Assembly: GCA_913060595.1 (NCBI GenBank)
Contig: CAJXSA010000055.1
Location: 1 to 13,919 of the forward strand
Direction of reading: 5' to 3'
Origin: an uncultured Ignavibacteria bacterium
Lineage (GTDB): Bacteria; Bacteroidota; Ignavibacteria; SZUA-365
Length of the DNA stretch: 13,919 nt
This document shows, one piece after another, positions 6,415 through 13,919 of the stretch (its first letter is position 1; each line of letters begins with the position of its first letter). A program made the position numbers and the translations under genes. The notes under the pieces are model-generated. The model saw only the letters and a list, made by a program, of their open reading frames with translations, ran no database searches and was not told the DNA's origin.

Positions 6415-7752
6415 GTGCACATGAATGTTCAGAAGACAGTCACCGTCGTCGTGCTTCTCATGCTCACAGGCATGACGCTGCATGCCCAGCAGGGCAGCAC
6501 CGGACCAATGACGCTGGAGCAGTGCATCGACATCGGCCTCAAGCACAACATCGACGTGCTCCGGGCACGCAACGCCGTCGAGCGCACGGAAACTTTCCGC
6601 ACGCAGGCAATCGGTGATTTTCTGCCGAGTGTCTCCGCGCGCGGCAGCTGGACGCGGTACGACCGTGACCAGATCGGCTTCCGCGGCAATGAACTCTACC
6701 GGTCGCGCAATTCGTATAACTACAACGTGCAGGCGGGGCTCACCGTATTCGACGGTTTGCGCAATTTCAATACGGTCGACCAGAGCCTGCTCGATTTCGA
6801 AGCGTCGGAGCAGAACCTGAAGCGGACACGAGAGGGTATCGTGTTCATGATTCAGCAGGGATTCTTCAACGTGCTCCGTTTCTCTCAGCTGGTCAAGGTC
6901 GCAGAAAGCAATCTCGAGCGCAGCCGCGGGCAGCTGGAGCGCATACGCGAAATGAACAGCGTCGGCTCCGTCCCCCAGGCGGATGTGTACCGTCAGCAGG
7001 TCACGGTTGGAAGCGACGAGCTCGCCGTGATCGAGGCCCGCAACAATCTGCAGAACGCACGGGTGGACCTGCAGGCGCTTCTGGGCATCGTTCCGTCGCC
7101 GGATTTCACTCTCCAGCGTGACGGTGTGCCCGAGGAGATCCTCGGAAGCGATGTGAAGGAATACCGTGCGTCGCTTTCCACGTTTGAAAGCATGGTCAAC
7201 GCCGCAGTGCAGTCCCGTGCGGACATGCGGCAGTCGGTGCTCTCGGTCGAAAGTGCGGAAAAGGGTGTTTCCATCGCGTCCTCGGGGCATTACCCCACCG
7301 TGGGCGCTTTCGCGCAGTACACCTGGAACAACCTCGAACTCGCGGCTTTCGACGTGTACGACCGTTTCTTCTACGGAATCAGCGTTTCCCTCCCGATCTT
7401 TTCGAATTTCCAGATCTCGAGCAACGTCGAGCGTTCCGAGATCGCGCTCAAGGAGGCGGAATATGTCCGCGATCAGCTCCGCCGCAGCATCGCGACCGAA
7501 ATCATGCGTGCGCTCAACGACCTGGAGATGGCGGAAAAGAATCTTGAGATTTCAGCGGAGAAACTGCAGTCCGCGCGTGAAGATCAGCGCATCGCGCAGG
7601 AGCGCTACAACCTCGGCGCCGGGACGCTGCTCGACATGATCACCGCCAACGCCAACCTGACAATGGCGCAGTCCGACGTGGTGAACGCAACGTTCAACTA
7701 CCTCGTTGCACGCCGGCAGATGGACTATCAACTCGGAAGAATTCAGTACTAA
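6415..7752 (+). CDS. TolC-like outer membrane efflux protein
   Basis: The 445-residue product is an outer-membrane factor that forms a trimeric channel and tunnel for export across the outer membrane. A signal peptide is clear: short basic start, VVVLLMLTG core, and probable cleavage after TLHA. The mature part begins with MTLEQCIDIGLKHNIDVL, the typical first helix of the OEP repeat. A second repeat starts around SRADMRQSVLSVESAEKG, and long coiled-coil helices end with RYNLGAGTLLDMITANANL, a strongly conserved family region. AGGA at 6405-6408 is 6 bases from the GTG at 6415 but 12 from the ATG at 6421; I prefer the GTG, and the two differ by only two residues. It is the first gene of a five-gene operon, followed 25 bases later by the adaptor gene. 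The exported substrate is unknown. Confidence 0.93.
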   Translation: MHMNVQKTVTVVVLLMLTGMTLHAQQGSTGPMTLEQCIDIGLKHNIDVLRARNAVERTETFRTQAIGDFLPSVSARGSWTRYDRDQIGFRGNELYRSRNSYNYNVQAGLTVFDGLRNFNTVDQSLLDFEASEQNLKRTREGIVFMIQQGFFNVLRFSQLVKVAESNLERSRGQLERIREMNSVGSVPQADVYRQQVTVGSDELAVIEARNNLQNARVDLQALLGIVPSPDFTLQRDGVPEEILGSDVKEYRASLSTFESMVNAAVQSRADMRQSVLSVESAEKGVSIASSGHYPTVGAFAQYTWNNLELAAFDVYDRFFYGISVSLPIFSNFQISSNVERSEIALKEAEYVRDQLRRSIATEIMRALNDLEMAEKNLEISAEKLQSAREDQRIAQERYNLGAGTLLDMITANANLTMAQSDVVNATFNYLVARRQMDYQLGRIQY

Positions 7753-7777
7753 CAGCGCATAGACAGAGGCATCACTC

Positions 7778-9088
7778 ATGGCCAAGAATGGCAAAAACAA
7801 AAAGAAGAAAATCATCATTTTCTCCGCCCTCGGTCTTTTCGTCGTCATCATCGTCATCGCGGTGATCATCGGCAGCCAGAAGGATGAAATCATCGTCGTG
7901 CAGACTGAGGAGGTCGGCCGACGAACCATCACACAGGTGGTGGAAGCCACGGGGAAAATCCAGCCGCAGACACAGGTGAAAATCAATGCCGAAGTCAGTG
8001 GTGAAATCATCGAGCTTCCTGTCGAGGAAGGGGACGAAGTCACGAAGGGACAGCTCCTCGTGCGCATAAAGCCCGACACGTATATCGCTCAGCGCGACCA
8101 GAGCATCGCCAGTCTCAACCGCACGAAGGCCATGCTCGTGCAGCGCGAAGCGGATTTCCGCAAGGTGGAGAGCGAGTACAAACGGCAGCAGGAGCTTTTC
8201 AAGAAGGGCCTGGTGTCGGAAGCCGATATCGAGACCGTAAAAAGCACGTATGAAATCGCGAAAGCGAACGTCGACGCCGCCCGCTTCGACGTGCAGAACG
8301 CGCAGGCGACGCTTTCCCGTGCAACGGAGGATCTGAACAAAACGGCCATATACTCACCGATCAACGGCGTGGTAACGCAGCGCATCAGCAAGCTCGGTGA
8401 GCGCGTCTCCGGATCGAGTTTCACCCAGGGCACGGAGATCATGACCGTGAGTGACCTTTCCATCATGGAAGCCCGCGTGGAAGTCAACGAAAACGACGTG
8501 GTGCTGATAGCGCTCAATGACACCGCGCGCATCGATGTGGACGCGTATCCCGATCGTCTGTTCAACGCGACGGTGTACCAGATCGCGAACACGGCCACGA
8601 CCACGGGACTCGGCACGCAGGAAGAGGTCACGAACTTCGAAGTGCGGCTGATTATCGCGACGGAGAACGAAGTGTTCCGTCCCGGCATGTCCTGCTCGGC
8701 CAACATCGAGACCGAGACCCGGCACGATGTCCTTTCCGTCCCGCTGCAGAGTGTCACCACGCGTGAAAAGCGGCGAGATCGGGATGAAGAAAGCGGCGGT
8801 GAGAACGAAGAATTCGCTGACGTGACCATCGAGGGGATCACGGACCGCGAGGAGAAGACCCGTGAGAAGCCGCAGGAAGTCGTCTTTGTGATCGAAGGCG
8901 GACTCGCACGCAAGAAGTCGGTTGAGACCGGCATTTCCAGTGACACCTACATCGAGGTTCGGGAAGGCATCGAGGAGGGGGACGAAGTGGTCAAGGGCAG
9001 CTACCGTGCCATCAGCCGCGAACTCGACGACAGCACACACGTGCGCATCGACAACAAGGCGTCGCGCAAGCAGACGTTCAGCAATTAA
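7778..9088 (+). CDS. HlyD/MacA-like periplasmic adaptor (membrane fusion) protein
   Basis: The 436-residue product links the inner-membrane permeases to the outer-membrane channel. A lysine-rich cytoplasmic start (KNGKNKKKK) and a single hydrophobic anchor (residues 11-32) place the rest in the periplasm. Then follow a lipoyl half-motif (about 64-98, AEVSGEIIELPVEEGDEVTKG), a coiled-coil hairpin (about 104-188), the second lipoyl half (IYSPINGVVTQRISKLGERV), a beta-barrel domain, and a C-terminal membrane-proximal domain (about 366-425). Residues 328-366 form a highly charged Arg/Glu/Asp-rich insertion just before the last domain. It carries no membrane or catalytic signature and is probably a flexible linker. 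AGAGG lies 8 bases before the ATG. The MacA type is favoured by the adjacent MacB-type ATPase and permeases. Confidence 0.93.
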   Translation: MAKNGKNKKKKIIIFSALGLFVVIIVIAVIIGSQKDEIIVVQTEEVGRRTITQVVEATGKIQPQTQVKINAEVSGEIIELPVEEGDEVTKGQLLVRIKPDTYIAQRDQSIASLNRTKAMLVQREADFRKVESEYKRQQELFKKGLVSEADIETVKSTYEIAKANVDAARFDVQNAQATLSRATEDLNKTAIYSPINGVVTQRISKLGERVSGSSFTQGTEIMTVSDLSIMEARVEVNENDVVLIALNDTARIDVDAYPDRLFNATVYQIANTATTTGLGTQEEVTNFEVRLIIATENEVFRPGMSCSANIETETRHDVLSVPLQSVTTREKRRDRDEESGGENEEFADVTIEGITDREEKTREKPQEVVFVIEGGLARKKSVETGISSDTYIEVREGIEEGDEVVKGSYRAISRELDDSTHVRIDNKASRKQTFSN

Positions 9089-9100
9089 CGGAAGGACCGC

Positions 9101-9811
9101 ATGGCACTCATTCATATCAAGGACGTTGTCAAGACCTACGACATGGGAGCCGAACTGGTTCATGCGCTTTCCGGCGTGTCCCTCGACATCGAGGAGAACG
9201 AGTACGTGGCGATCATGGGGCCTTCGGGATCCGGGAAATCCACGCTCATGAACGTGGTCGGCTGCCTCGACACGCCGACATCGGGACTGTACGAATTCGG
9301 CGGACAGAACGTCGGTGAGCTCGACGACAACGAACTGGCGGAAATCAGGAATCGGAAAATCGGTTTCGTCTTTCAGACGTTCAATCTTCTCCCGCGCTCC
9401 ACCGCGCTGCACAACGTCGAACTGCCTCTGATTTACGCGGGCATTTCCGCATCCGCACGGCGCGAGAAAGCGGAGGAAGCGCTCGTTTCCGTCGGTCTTG
9501 CAGACCGCATGACACACAAGCCCAATGAGCTGTCGGGCGGGCAGCGCCAGCGTGTCGCCGTCGCCCGTGCGCTGGTCAACAATCCGTCCATCATCCTCGC
9601 CGACGAACCGACGGGCAACCTCGACTCCAAGACGGGCATTGAGATCATGCAGCTGCTCGTGGACCTTCATCAGAAGGGAAACACCATCATCCTCGTGACG
9701 CATGAAGAGGATATCGCCGCGCACGCACACCGTGTGATCCGGCTCTTCGACGGGAAAGTTGCCAGTGATGAAGTCATCGAGAACCCTATCACCTACGCAG
9801 AACGTACATAG
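9101..9811 (+). CDS. ABC transporter ATP-binding protein, MacB/LolD type
   Basis: This 236-residue free-standing ATPase drives the two downstream permeases from the cytoplasmic face. All motifs are intact: Walker A GPSGSGKST (40-48), Q-loop glutamine (Q92 in FVFQTFNLLP), signature LSGGQRQR (144-151), Walker B IILADEP (164-170), D-loop NLDS (173-176) and H-loop histidine H201 in LVTHEED. The sequence RNRKIGFVFQTFNLLPR is typical of the MacB/LolD/FtsE branch, which powers mechanotransmission rather than transport through a membrane pore. AAGGA lies just before the ATG. It starts 12 bases after the adaptor gene and ends 9 bases before the first permease. In classical MacB this domain is fused to the permease; here it is separate. 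Confidence 0.97.
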   Translation: MALIHIKDVVKTYDMGAELVHALSGVSLDIEENEYVAIMGPSGSGKSTLMNVVGCLDTPTSGLYEFGGQNVGELDDNELAEIRNRKIGFVFQTFNLLPRSTALHNVELPLIYAGISASARREKAEEALVSVGLADRMTHKPNELSGGQRQRVAVARALVNNPSIILADEPTGNLDSKTGIEIMQLLVDLHQKGNTIILVTHEEDIAAHAHRVIRLFDGKVASDEVIENPITYAERT

Positions 9812-9820
9812 GTACCCGGC

Positions 9821-11047
9821 ATGCTGACACTGCATGATTTCAAGGAAGGGATTCGCATCGCCATCACCGCGATCGGCGCGAACAAGCTGCGTTCGGTGCT
9901 CACCACGCTGGGCATCGTGATCGGCGTGGTCGTGGTCACGCTGATGGCCACGGTCATTGAAGGACTCGGCATGGCGCTCGACAAGAGCATCTCTTCCCTG
10001 GGGACGGACACGTATTACCTGAGCAAGTGGGACTGGTTCGGCGGGGAGTGGTGGAAAGCACGGAATCGCAAGGACGTCACGGTCGAACAGGCGGAGCGGC
10101 TCCGTGAGCGTTTCCAGCTCGCGGAAGCGGTGGTGCCCGTCGTCAGCACCTGGCAGCGCACCATGAAATACAAGAACCGATCGGTGAAAGGCAACGTCAA
10201 CGGGACGGTGCCGGAGTACGAAATCACATCCGGTGTCGTGCCCGAGGACGGCCGCTTTTTCAACCTGTATGAGTCCAACGCCGGACGGCCCGTCTGCATC
10301 ATCGGGCATGATGTCGCGAACAATCTCTTTGAACGGGAGGACCCGATAGGGAAGACGATCAAAATCTCCGGCTACAGCTACCGGGTTATCGGCGTGTTCG
10401 AAAAAGAGGGAGATTTTCTCGGGACCAGCATGTTCAGCAAGGATACGCAGGCCTTCGTGCCGATGGAGAATTTCCTGAAGATTTTCGGAACGAATCGCAG
10501 CATCGACATACACGTCAAGATGCGCGAAGGGGTTCCGAAGGAGGATGCAAAGGCGGAGATGATCGGTGTCTTCCGAAGCATTCGCGGAGTTCCACCCGGC
10601 GAGGAAAACGACTTCGGTGTCAACACACAGGATTTTCTCAAGCAGGTGTTCGACGGCGTCGTCTCCACGATAGGCGTGGTCGGTTTTCTCATCACGTCGC
10701 TGTCTCTGCTCGTCGGCGGCGTCGGCATCATGAACATCATGTTCGTTTCGGTCAAGGAGCGCACGAAAGAAATCGGCACACGCAAGGCGCTTGGTGCCAA
10801 ACGCCGCTCCATCCTGTTCCAGTTTCTCATCGAGGCTGCGACCATCTGTCTTATGGGGGGATTGCTTGGCCTGGCCATATCCTGGCCCCTGAGCCTGATC
10901 ATCGACGAAGTGCTGCCCTCGAGCATGCCGCTCTGGGTGGTAGGTCTTTCCATGTCCATTTCCATCGCGGTCGGACTGATCTCCGGTATCGTCCCCGCAT
11001 ATACCGCTGCGCGGATGAACCCGGTCGACGCCCTCCGCTACGAATAG
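9821..11047 (+). CDS. MacB/FtsX-type ABC permease, first copy
   Basis: This is a 408-residue inner-membrane permease with the four-helix MacB layout. The first membrane helix (about 25-47) follows the NKLRSVLTTLGIVIGV segment. A large periplasmic domain (about 50-280) is followed by three membrane helices in the FtsX domain (about 283-309, 329-363, 371-395). The cytoplasmic coupling segment KERTKEIGTRKALGA (312-326) is the usual contact with the ATPase. The protein ends NPVDALRYE, as many MacB-type permeases do. Within the periplasmic domain VPPGEENDF (257-265) is shared exactly with the second permease. No ATPase domain is attached, so it depends on the adjacent ATPase gene. A family role in drug, lipoprotein or peptide export is possible, and the substrate cannot be inferred. 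Confidence 0.93.
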   Translation: MLTLHDFKEGIRIAITAIGANKLRSVLTTLGIVIGVVVVTLMATVIEGLGMALDKSISSLGTDTYYLSKWDWFGGEWWKARNRKDVTVEQAERLRERFQLAEAVVPVVSTWQRTMKYKNRSVKGNVNGTVPEYEITSGVVPEDGRFFNLYESNAGRPVCIIGHDVANNLFEREDPIGKTIKISGYSYRVIGVFEKEGDFLGTSMFSKDTQAFVPMENFLKIFGTNRSIDIHVKMREGVPKEDAKAEMIGVFRSIRGVPPGEENDFGVNTQDFLKQVFDGVVSTIGVVGFLITSLSLLVGGVGIMNIMFVSVKERTKEIGTRKALGAKRRSILFQFLIEAATICLMGGLLGLAISWPLSLIIDEVLPSSMPLWVVGLSMSISIAVGLISGIVPAYTAARMNPVDALRYE

Positions 11048-11057
11048 CGAGGTTCCC

Positions 11058-12287
11058 ATGCAGATCGGCGAAAGTATCGCGACCGCCTGGCATATGCTGC
11101 GCGGCAACAAGCTTCGCTCGTTCCTGACGCTGCTCAGCATCGCGATCGGCGTGTTCTCCATCATTTCGGTCATGACGTCGCTCGGTGTGCTGCAGAACAG
11201 TATCGAGGGGGGTCTCAGCGCTCTCGGCGCGAACACCTTCCAGGTGCAGAAGTATCCGAACAACCAGGGCGGCGGTCCGGGGTGGCGGATGCGCATGCGC
11301 AATCGCCGGGATCTCACGTACGCGCAGGGCCTTGCCGTGCTCGAACGCACCCGGGGTGCGCGGCACATCGGACTCGAATCCTGGAAATTCGGCATGGAAG
11401 TGCGCTGGAAAAACATGGTGACAGATCCGAACATCGCGGTGGCCGGGGAGACGCCGGGAGGGCTCCCGACGAATCAGTGGGAGATCGATCGAGGACGGCC
11501 CATCATGCAGTCGGATCTCGACCTGACGCGCAAAGTCGTGGTGCTCGGCTACGATCTCGCGCGCATCCTCTTCCCGCCATCCTACAACCCCGTCGGAGAG
11601 ACCGTCGTCCTTGCGGGCGTCCGGTACAGGGTGATCGGCACGCTCAAGTCGCAGGGCGGATTGTTCGGCAACCAGGACCGCTACTTCATCATTCCCATCA
11701 CCACGTTCTTCGAGCGATTCGGGAAGAACCGCTCCATCCACATCATGGTACAGGCCGCATCGCGTGAAAACTTTGCCGACGTGCAGGACAATGTGATAGG
11801 CATACTCCGTGCCGTGCGCGATGTGCCGCCCGGGGAGGAGAACGATTTCGCCATTTTTTCAAATGACTCCGTTATCCGGCAGTTCAACGAAACCACGTCC
11901 ATGGTGCGCATCGGGACGGTTGCCATCGCCGGTGTCGCCCTCCTGGCGGCCGGGATCGGCATCATGAACATCATGCTCGTTTCCGTCACCGAACGTACGC
12001 GTGAAATCGGCGTTCGCAAGGCCGTTGGTGCGACACGCGGGTCGATCGTCTCCCAGTTCCTCTCCGAAGCCGTGGTCATTTCTTTGCTCGGGGGACTGAT
12101 AGGCATCGCCCTCGGGCTGATCGCGGGAAATGCTCTCGCTGTTGCACTCGACATCGCCCCTGTCATCGAACTCGGCTGGATCATCGGGGGCATTTCAGCC
12201 TGCTGTTTCATCGGCGTTGCGTTCGGCACATATCCTGCCTGGAAAGCATCCAATCTCGACCCTATCGACGCCCTTCGCTACGAATAA
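11058..12287 (+). CDS. MacB/FtsX-type ABC permease, second copy
   Basis: The 409-residue product is a paralogue of the preceding permease, with the same plan: NKLRSFLTLLSIAIGVFSII first helix (about 20-42), periplasmic domain (about 45-282), FtsX helices, coupling segment TERTREIGVRKAVGA (311-325) and the end DPIDALRYE. Similarity to the first copy is high around the membrane helices and in VPPGEENDF (256-264) but low across most of the periplasmic domain. For example, it has a Gly/Arg-rich loop, GGGPGWRMRMRNRRD (71-85), where the first copy has a tryptophan-rich loop. The two are therefore not a recent duplication and probably form a heterodimer. It starts 10 bases after the first permease with GAGGT just upstream, and is the last gene of the efflux operon. 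Confidence 0.93.
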   Translation: MQIGESIATAWHMLRGNKLRSFLTLLSIAIGVFSIISVMTSLGVLQNSIEGGLSALGANTFQVQKYPNNQGGGPGWRMRMRNRRDLTYAQGLAVLERTRGARHIGLESWKFGMEVRWKNMVTDPNIAVAGETPGGLPTNQWEIDRGRPIMQSDLDLTRKVVVLGYDLARILFPPSYNPVGETVVLAGVRYRVIGTLKSQGGLFGNQDRYFIIPITTFFERFGKNRSIHIMVQAASRENFADVQDNVIGILRAVRDVPPGEENDFAIFSNDSVIRQFNETTSMVRIGTVAIAGVALLAAGIGIMNIMLVSVTERTREIGVRKAVGATRGSIVSQFLSEAVVISLLGGLIGIALGLIAGNALAVALDIAPVIELGWIIGGISACCFIGVAFGTYPAWKASNLDPIDALRYE

Positions 12288-12372
12288 ATTCCGGGCGTGT
12301 GCACCACGGCTGCTGCGCCTCTTCTCGGCCTTTCACACGGGGAGACACGCGTGTTCCGCCACGCGAATGTCT

Positions 12373-12402
12373 TTGCGCCAAACGCTGTTTTCTTCGTATT
12401 AT
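12373..12402 (+). promoter_or_regulatory. Candidate promoter for the four-cysteine protein gene
   Basis: TTGCGC (12373-12378), an 18-base spacer and TATTAT (12397-12402) make a moderate sigma-70-like promoter 29 bases before the ATG at 12432. The 144-base gap after the efflux operon also contains a 10-bp palindrome, ACACGCGTGT (12345-12354), but no clear terminator. Read-through from the operon is therefore possible. Confidence 0.35.
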
Positions 12403-12431
12403 GAGGCGGTAGTATTCCGTGGTAAGTCCGT

Positions 12432-12689
12432 ATGGATAAAAAAGATATCAAACGAAAAACGACAAAGCAGCGCGACCCGGAGCGCGAGGTACGCTTCTGT
12501 CTGAATTGCAACGATATGGACGATCTCGCGACAAGCGAGGAAGCGAACGATCTTGACCAGCTGCATGAACGATTCAGGAACTGCAACGAGACGGGGCGTT
12601 TCGACGGCGACATGTGCGCGCGGCTGTTCGTAGCCGAAGACGGCATCGACGACGCCGATCTCTTTGCGGATGACGACGAAGACTCGTAG
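12432..12689 (+). CDS. Small four-cysteine acidic protein of unknown function
   Basis: I do not recognise this 85-residue protein. The first 20 residues are strongly basic (KKDIKRKTTKQR). The middle contains CLNC (C23, C26), then C51 and C62. The last 20 residues are almost all acidic (DGIDDADLFADDDEDS). The four cysteines could bind one zinc ion, or the protein could carry disulphides, but it has no signal peptide, so a cytoplasmic metal site is the simpler guess. Coding use looks like that of neighbouring genes, and the frame is compact between a candidate promoter and the next gene. It stops 9 bases before the ATG of the barrel gene, which suggests co-translation. The ribosome site upstream is weak. 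That it is a real gene is likely but not proven. Confidence 0.65.
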   Translation: MDKKDIKRKTTKQRDPEREVRFCLNCNDMDDLATSEEANDLDQLHERFRNCNETGRFDGDMCARLFVAEDGIDDADLFADDDEDS

Positions 12690-12698
12690 GTTGCGTCA

Positions 12699-13553
12699 AT
12701 GAAAACGCCTGCCATTCTCCTGCTCTGCATTCTTGCAGTCACCCCGCCGCTATATTCCCAGGACGGAGAGCAACCCAGGAAATCCGCGAACAGCCGTCTG
12801 CTGTTCCCGCCGCTCATTGCGCATCATCTCGAACCGCGCGTCGGAATGTCCCGACTCGTGGAGGAGGAGAGACTGCGTCTCGACATCGGCAATTCCATCG
12901 ACCTTCTCCGCTGGGACGATGTTTTCGACGGAGCATCAGTCGCGGTCGGAGCCGACTTCTTCACCTGGACGTCGCTGCGGCAGGAGAAGGATTTCCATTT
13001 CCCGGTCGATGCCGTTGATTACCTGTTCGGATTGTATGCGTCGTACAGGAGGCCGCTCGGCAATGCGTCCTCTGTCGCTGCACGCTTCCGTGTCAGCCAT
13101 ATCAGCGCACATCTCGTCGACGGAAGCTACCTGAAGGAGGAGCAGCGGTGGCGCGACGATCAGCTTCCGCGGGTGTACAGCAGGGAGTTCATCGATCTTG
13201 TCCTCGCCTACGAGTACGGCGACTGGCTGCGCGCGTACGGAGGAGGGAAGTACATTTACCATATCGACCCGGCGGAGCTCGGTCAGTGGTCTCCGCAGGC
13301 CGGACTGGAAGCCGCATGGATCCGCGCCTTCGATGTCCCGACGCTGCACGGATATGTGGCCGCTGACGCGCGCATGCTCGACATCGACGGATGGGATACG
13401 GCCGTCAATGTCCAGGCCGGTGTCAAGTTCGGCGCGTGGCGGGGAACGGGCGTCGATCTGTTCGTCGCCTACTACCACGGCATGAGCCAGCATGGCGAGT
13501 ATTATGACCGGATGTGGTCCTACTGGGGCCCCGGGTTCAACATCGCCTTTTGA
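12699..13553 (+). CDS. DUF1207-like outer-membrane beta-barrel protein
   Basis: This 284-residue exported protein begins with a clear signal peptide (ILLLCILAVTPPLYS, probable cleavage before Q21). The mature part has alternating beta-strand patterns rich in aromatic residues and ends with phenylalanine (FNIAF), as outer-membrane barrels usually do. Segments FPPLIAHHLEPRVG (36-49), SHISAHLVDGSY (133-144) and RVYSREFIDLVLAY (158-171) resemble the DUF1207 family, whose function is unknown. The family call comes from remembered motifs and needs a profile search. It is probably translated together with the four-cysteine protein 9 bases upstream, and a deacetylase gene begins 38 bases downstream. 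A role in the outer membrane is inferred; no enzymatic residues are evident. Confidence 0.75.
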   Translation: MKTPAILLLCILAVTPPLYSQDGEQPRKSANSRLLFPPLIAHHLEPRVGMSRLVEEERLRLDIGNSIDLLRWDDVFDGASVAVGADFFTWTSLRQEKDFHFPVDAVDYLFGLYASYRRPLGNASSVAARFRVSHISAHLVDGSYLKEEQRWRDDQLPRVYSREFIDLVLAYEYGDWLRAYGGGKYIYHIDPAELGQWSPQAGLEAAWIRAFDVPTLHGYVAADARMLDIDGWDTAVNVQAGVKFGAWRGTGVDLFVAYYHGMSQHGEYYDRMWSYWGPGFNIAF

Positions 13554-13591
13554 GCCGACTAAACAGTATTCATGAACAGCGAGAAGCGTCC

Positions 13592-13919
13592 GTGACGCCA
13601 CTGATGCGATCATACGCGCACGCGATCTACCGTGCGCAATCGATGATGCCCCGCCTGCTGCCTGGCAGCATGCACAGCCTCCCCGTGCGCGACGGTGTCG
13701 CCGTGACCATCGACGACGGTCCCGCAGGCCCGGACATCTCCCCGCTGCTCGTTGTATGCGCTGAGCTGGAACTGACATGCACATGGTTTTTAAGCGGCAG
13801 CCAGGTGCGCAGGAATCCGCGCGTGGCAGAGGAGATCGCCGACGCGGGGCATGAAATAGGCTCGCACGGGTACCGGCACCGCAGTGTGATCGGGCTCTCG
13901 GATGCCGCCTTGCGCGAGG
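13592..13919 (+). CDS. Polysaccharide deacetylase (NodB homology domain), 3' partial
   Basis: The first 109 residues of a carbohydrate esterase family 4 deacetylase are visible before the window ends. Such enzymes remove N- or O-acetyl groups from sugars such as N-acetylglucosamine in peptidoglycan, chitin-like or capsular polymers. VTIDDGP (38-44) is the first motif, with the catalytic-base and metal aspartates D41 and D42; the usual phenylalanine of TFDDGP is isoleucine here. HEIGSHGYRH (87-96) supplies the metal-binding H92-x-x-x-H96 pair. There is no signal peptide, and the short lead-in (MMPRLLPGSMHSLPVRDG) resembles the compact, roughly 200-residue deacetylases common in Bacteroidota. 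The start is the GTG at 13592, with GAGAAG five bases upstream; the ATG at 13604 is an alternative. Confidence 0.88.
   Translation, partial: MTPLMRSYAHAIYRAQSMMPRLLPGSMHSLPVRDGVAVTIDDGPAGPDISPLLVVCAELELTCTWFLSGSQVRRNPRVAEEIADAGHEIGSHGYRHRSVIGLSDAALRE

Noticed and set aside
5496..7290. Two long minus-strand frames (5496-6347 and 6358-7290) opposite the nucleotidyltransferase and TolC-like genes
   Set aside because: Both mirror the codon structure of the real genes on the plus strand and show no motifs of their own.
8354..11434. Open frame of 1026 codons on the minus strand, opposite the adaptor, ATPase and permease genes
   Set aside because: It runs antisense across four well-supported genes. 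Its composition (His, Arg, Asp, Val) is that of a GC-rich shadow frame, and no domain, start signal or gene boundary matches it.
12288..12372. Possible terminator after the efflux operon
   Set aside because: CGTGTG/CACACG and GCGTG/CACGC arms exist, but the first has a very long loop, the second is only five pairs, and no T-run follows.

Overview
The window is GC-rich, gene-dense chromosomal DNA from a Gram-negative bacterium with an outer membrane, since it encodes a TolC-type channel, a periplasmic adaptor and a predicted outer-membrane barrel. A split transketolase, a TolC/adaptor/split-MacB efflux operon, a DUF1207-like barrel and a short deacetylase of a type common in Bacteroidota together suggest the Bacteroidota/Ignavibacteriota (FCB) side of the tree. 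That placement is an inference from gene content. No mobile element, CRISPR array, rRNA or tRNA gene was found.

Layout. Bases 1-1689 (+) carry the two transketolase subunits (the first cut by the window edge) and end at a strong, probably bidirectional terminator. Bases 1762-4504 (-) hold a small Trm112-like zinc-ribbon protein and, separated from it by a terminator, an hsp20-dnaK chaperone operon read towards Trm112. Bases 4505-4808 form a divergent control region. It holds a candidate extended -10 promoter for hsp20, repeated TGCAA-type elements around that promoter, and a perfect 18-bp palindrome. Bases 4809-6329 (+) encode a class II tRNA nucleotidyltransferase/poly(A) polymerase-like enzyme with an HD domain. 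Bases 6415-12287 (+) are a tightly packed five-gene efflux operon: TolC-like outer-membrane protein, HlyD/MacA-like adaptor, MacB/LolD-type ATPase, and two different MacB/FtsX-type permeases. Bases 12432-13553 (+) encode an unrecognised 85-residue four-cysteine protein followed closely by a DUF1207-like barrel. The start of a NodB-type polysaccharide deacetylase runs off the right edge.

How the parts work together. The five efflux genes can build one envelope-spanning pump. Because there is one free-standing ATPase and two non-identical permeases, the most natural reading is a heterodimeric membrane core powered by an ATPase homodimer. Hsp20 holds unfolding proteins and DnaK refolds them, so their co-transcription makes a compact stress operon. 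It lacks grpE, dnaJ, hrcA and any visible CIRCE element. Most of the window is ordinary. The best leads for something undescribed are the hsp20-side regulatory cluster, the spaced inverted repeat in front of the efflux operon, and the four-cysteine protein paired with the barrel.
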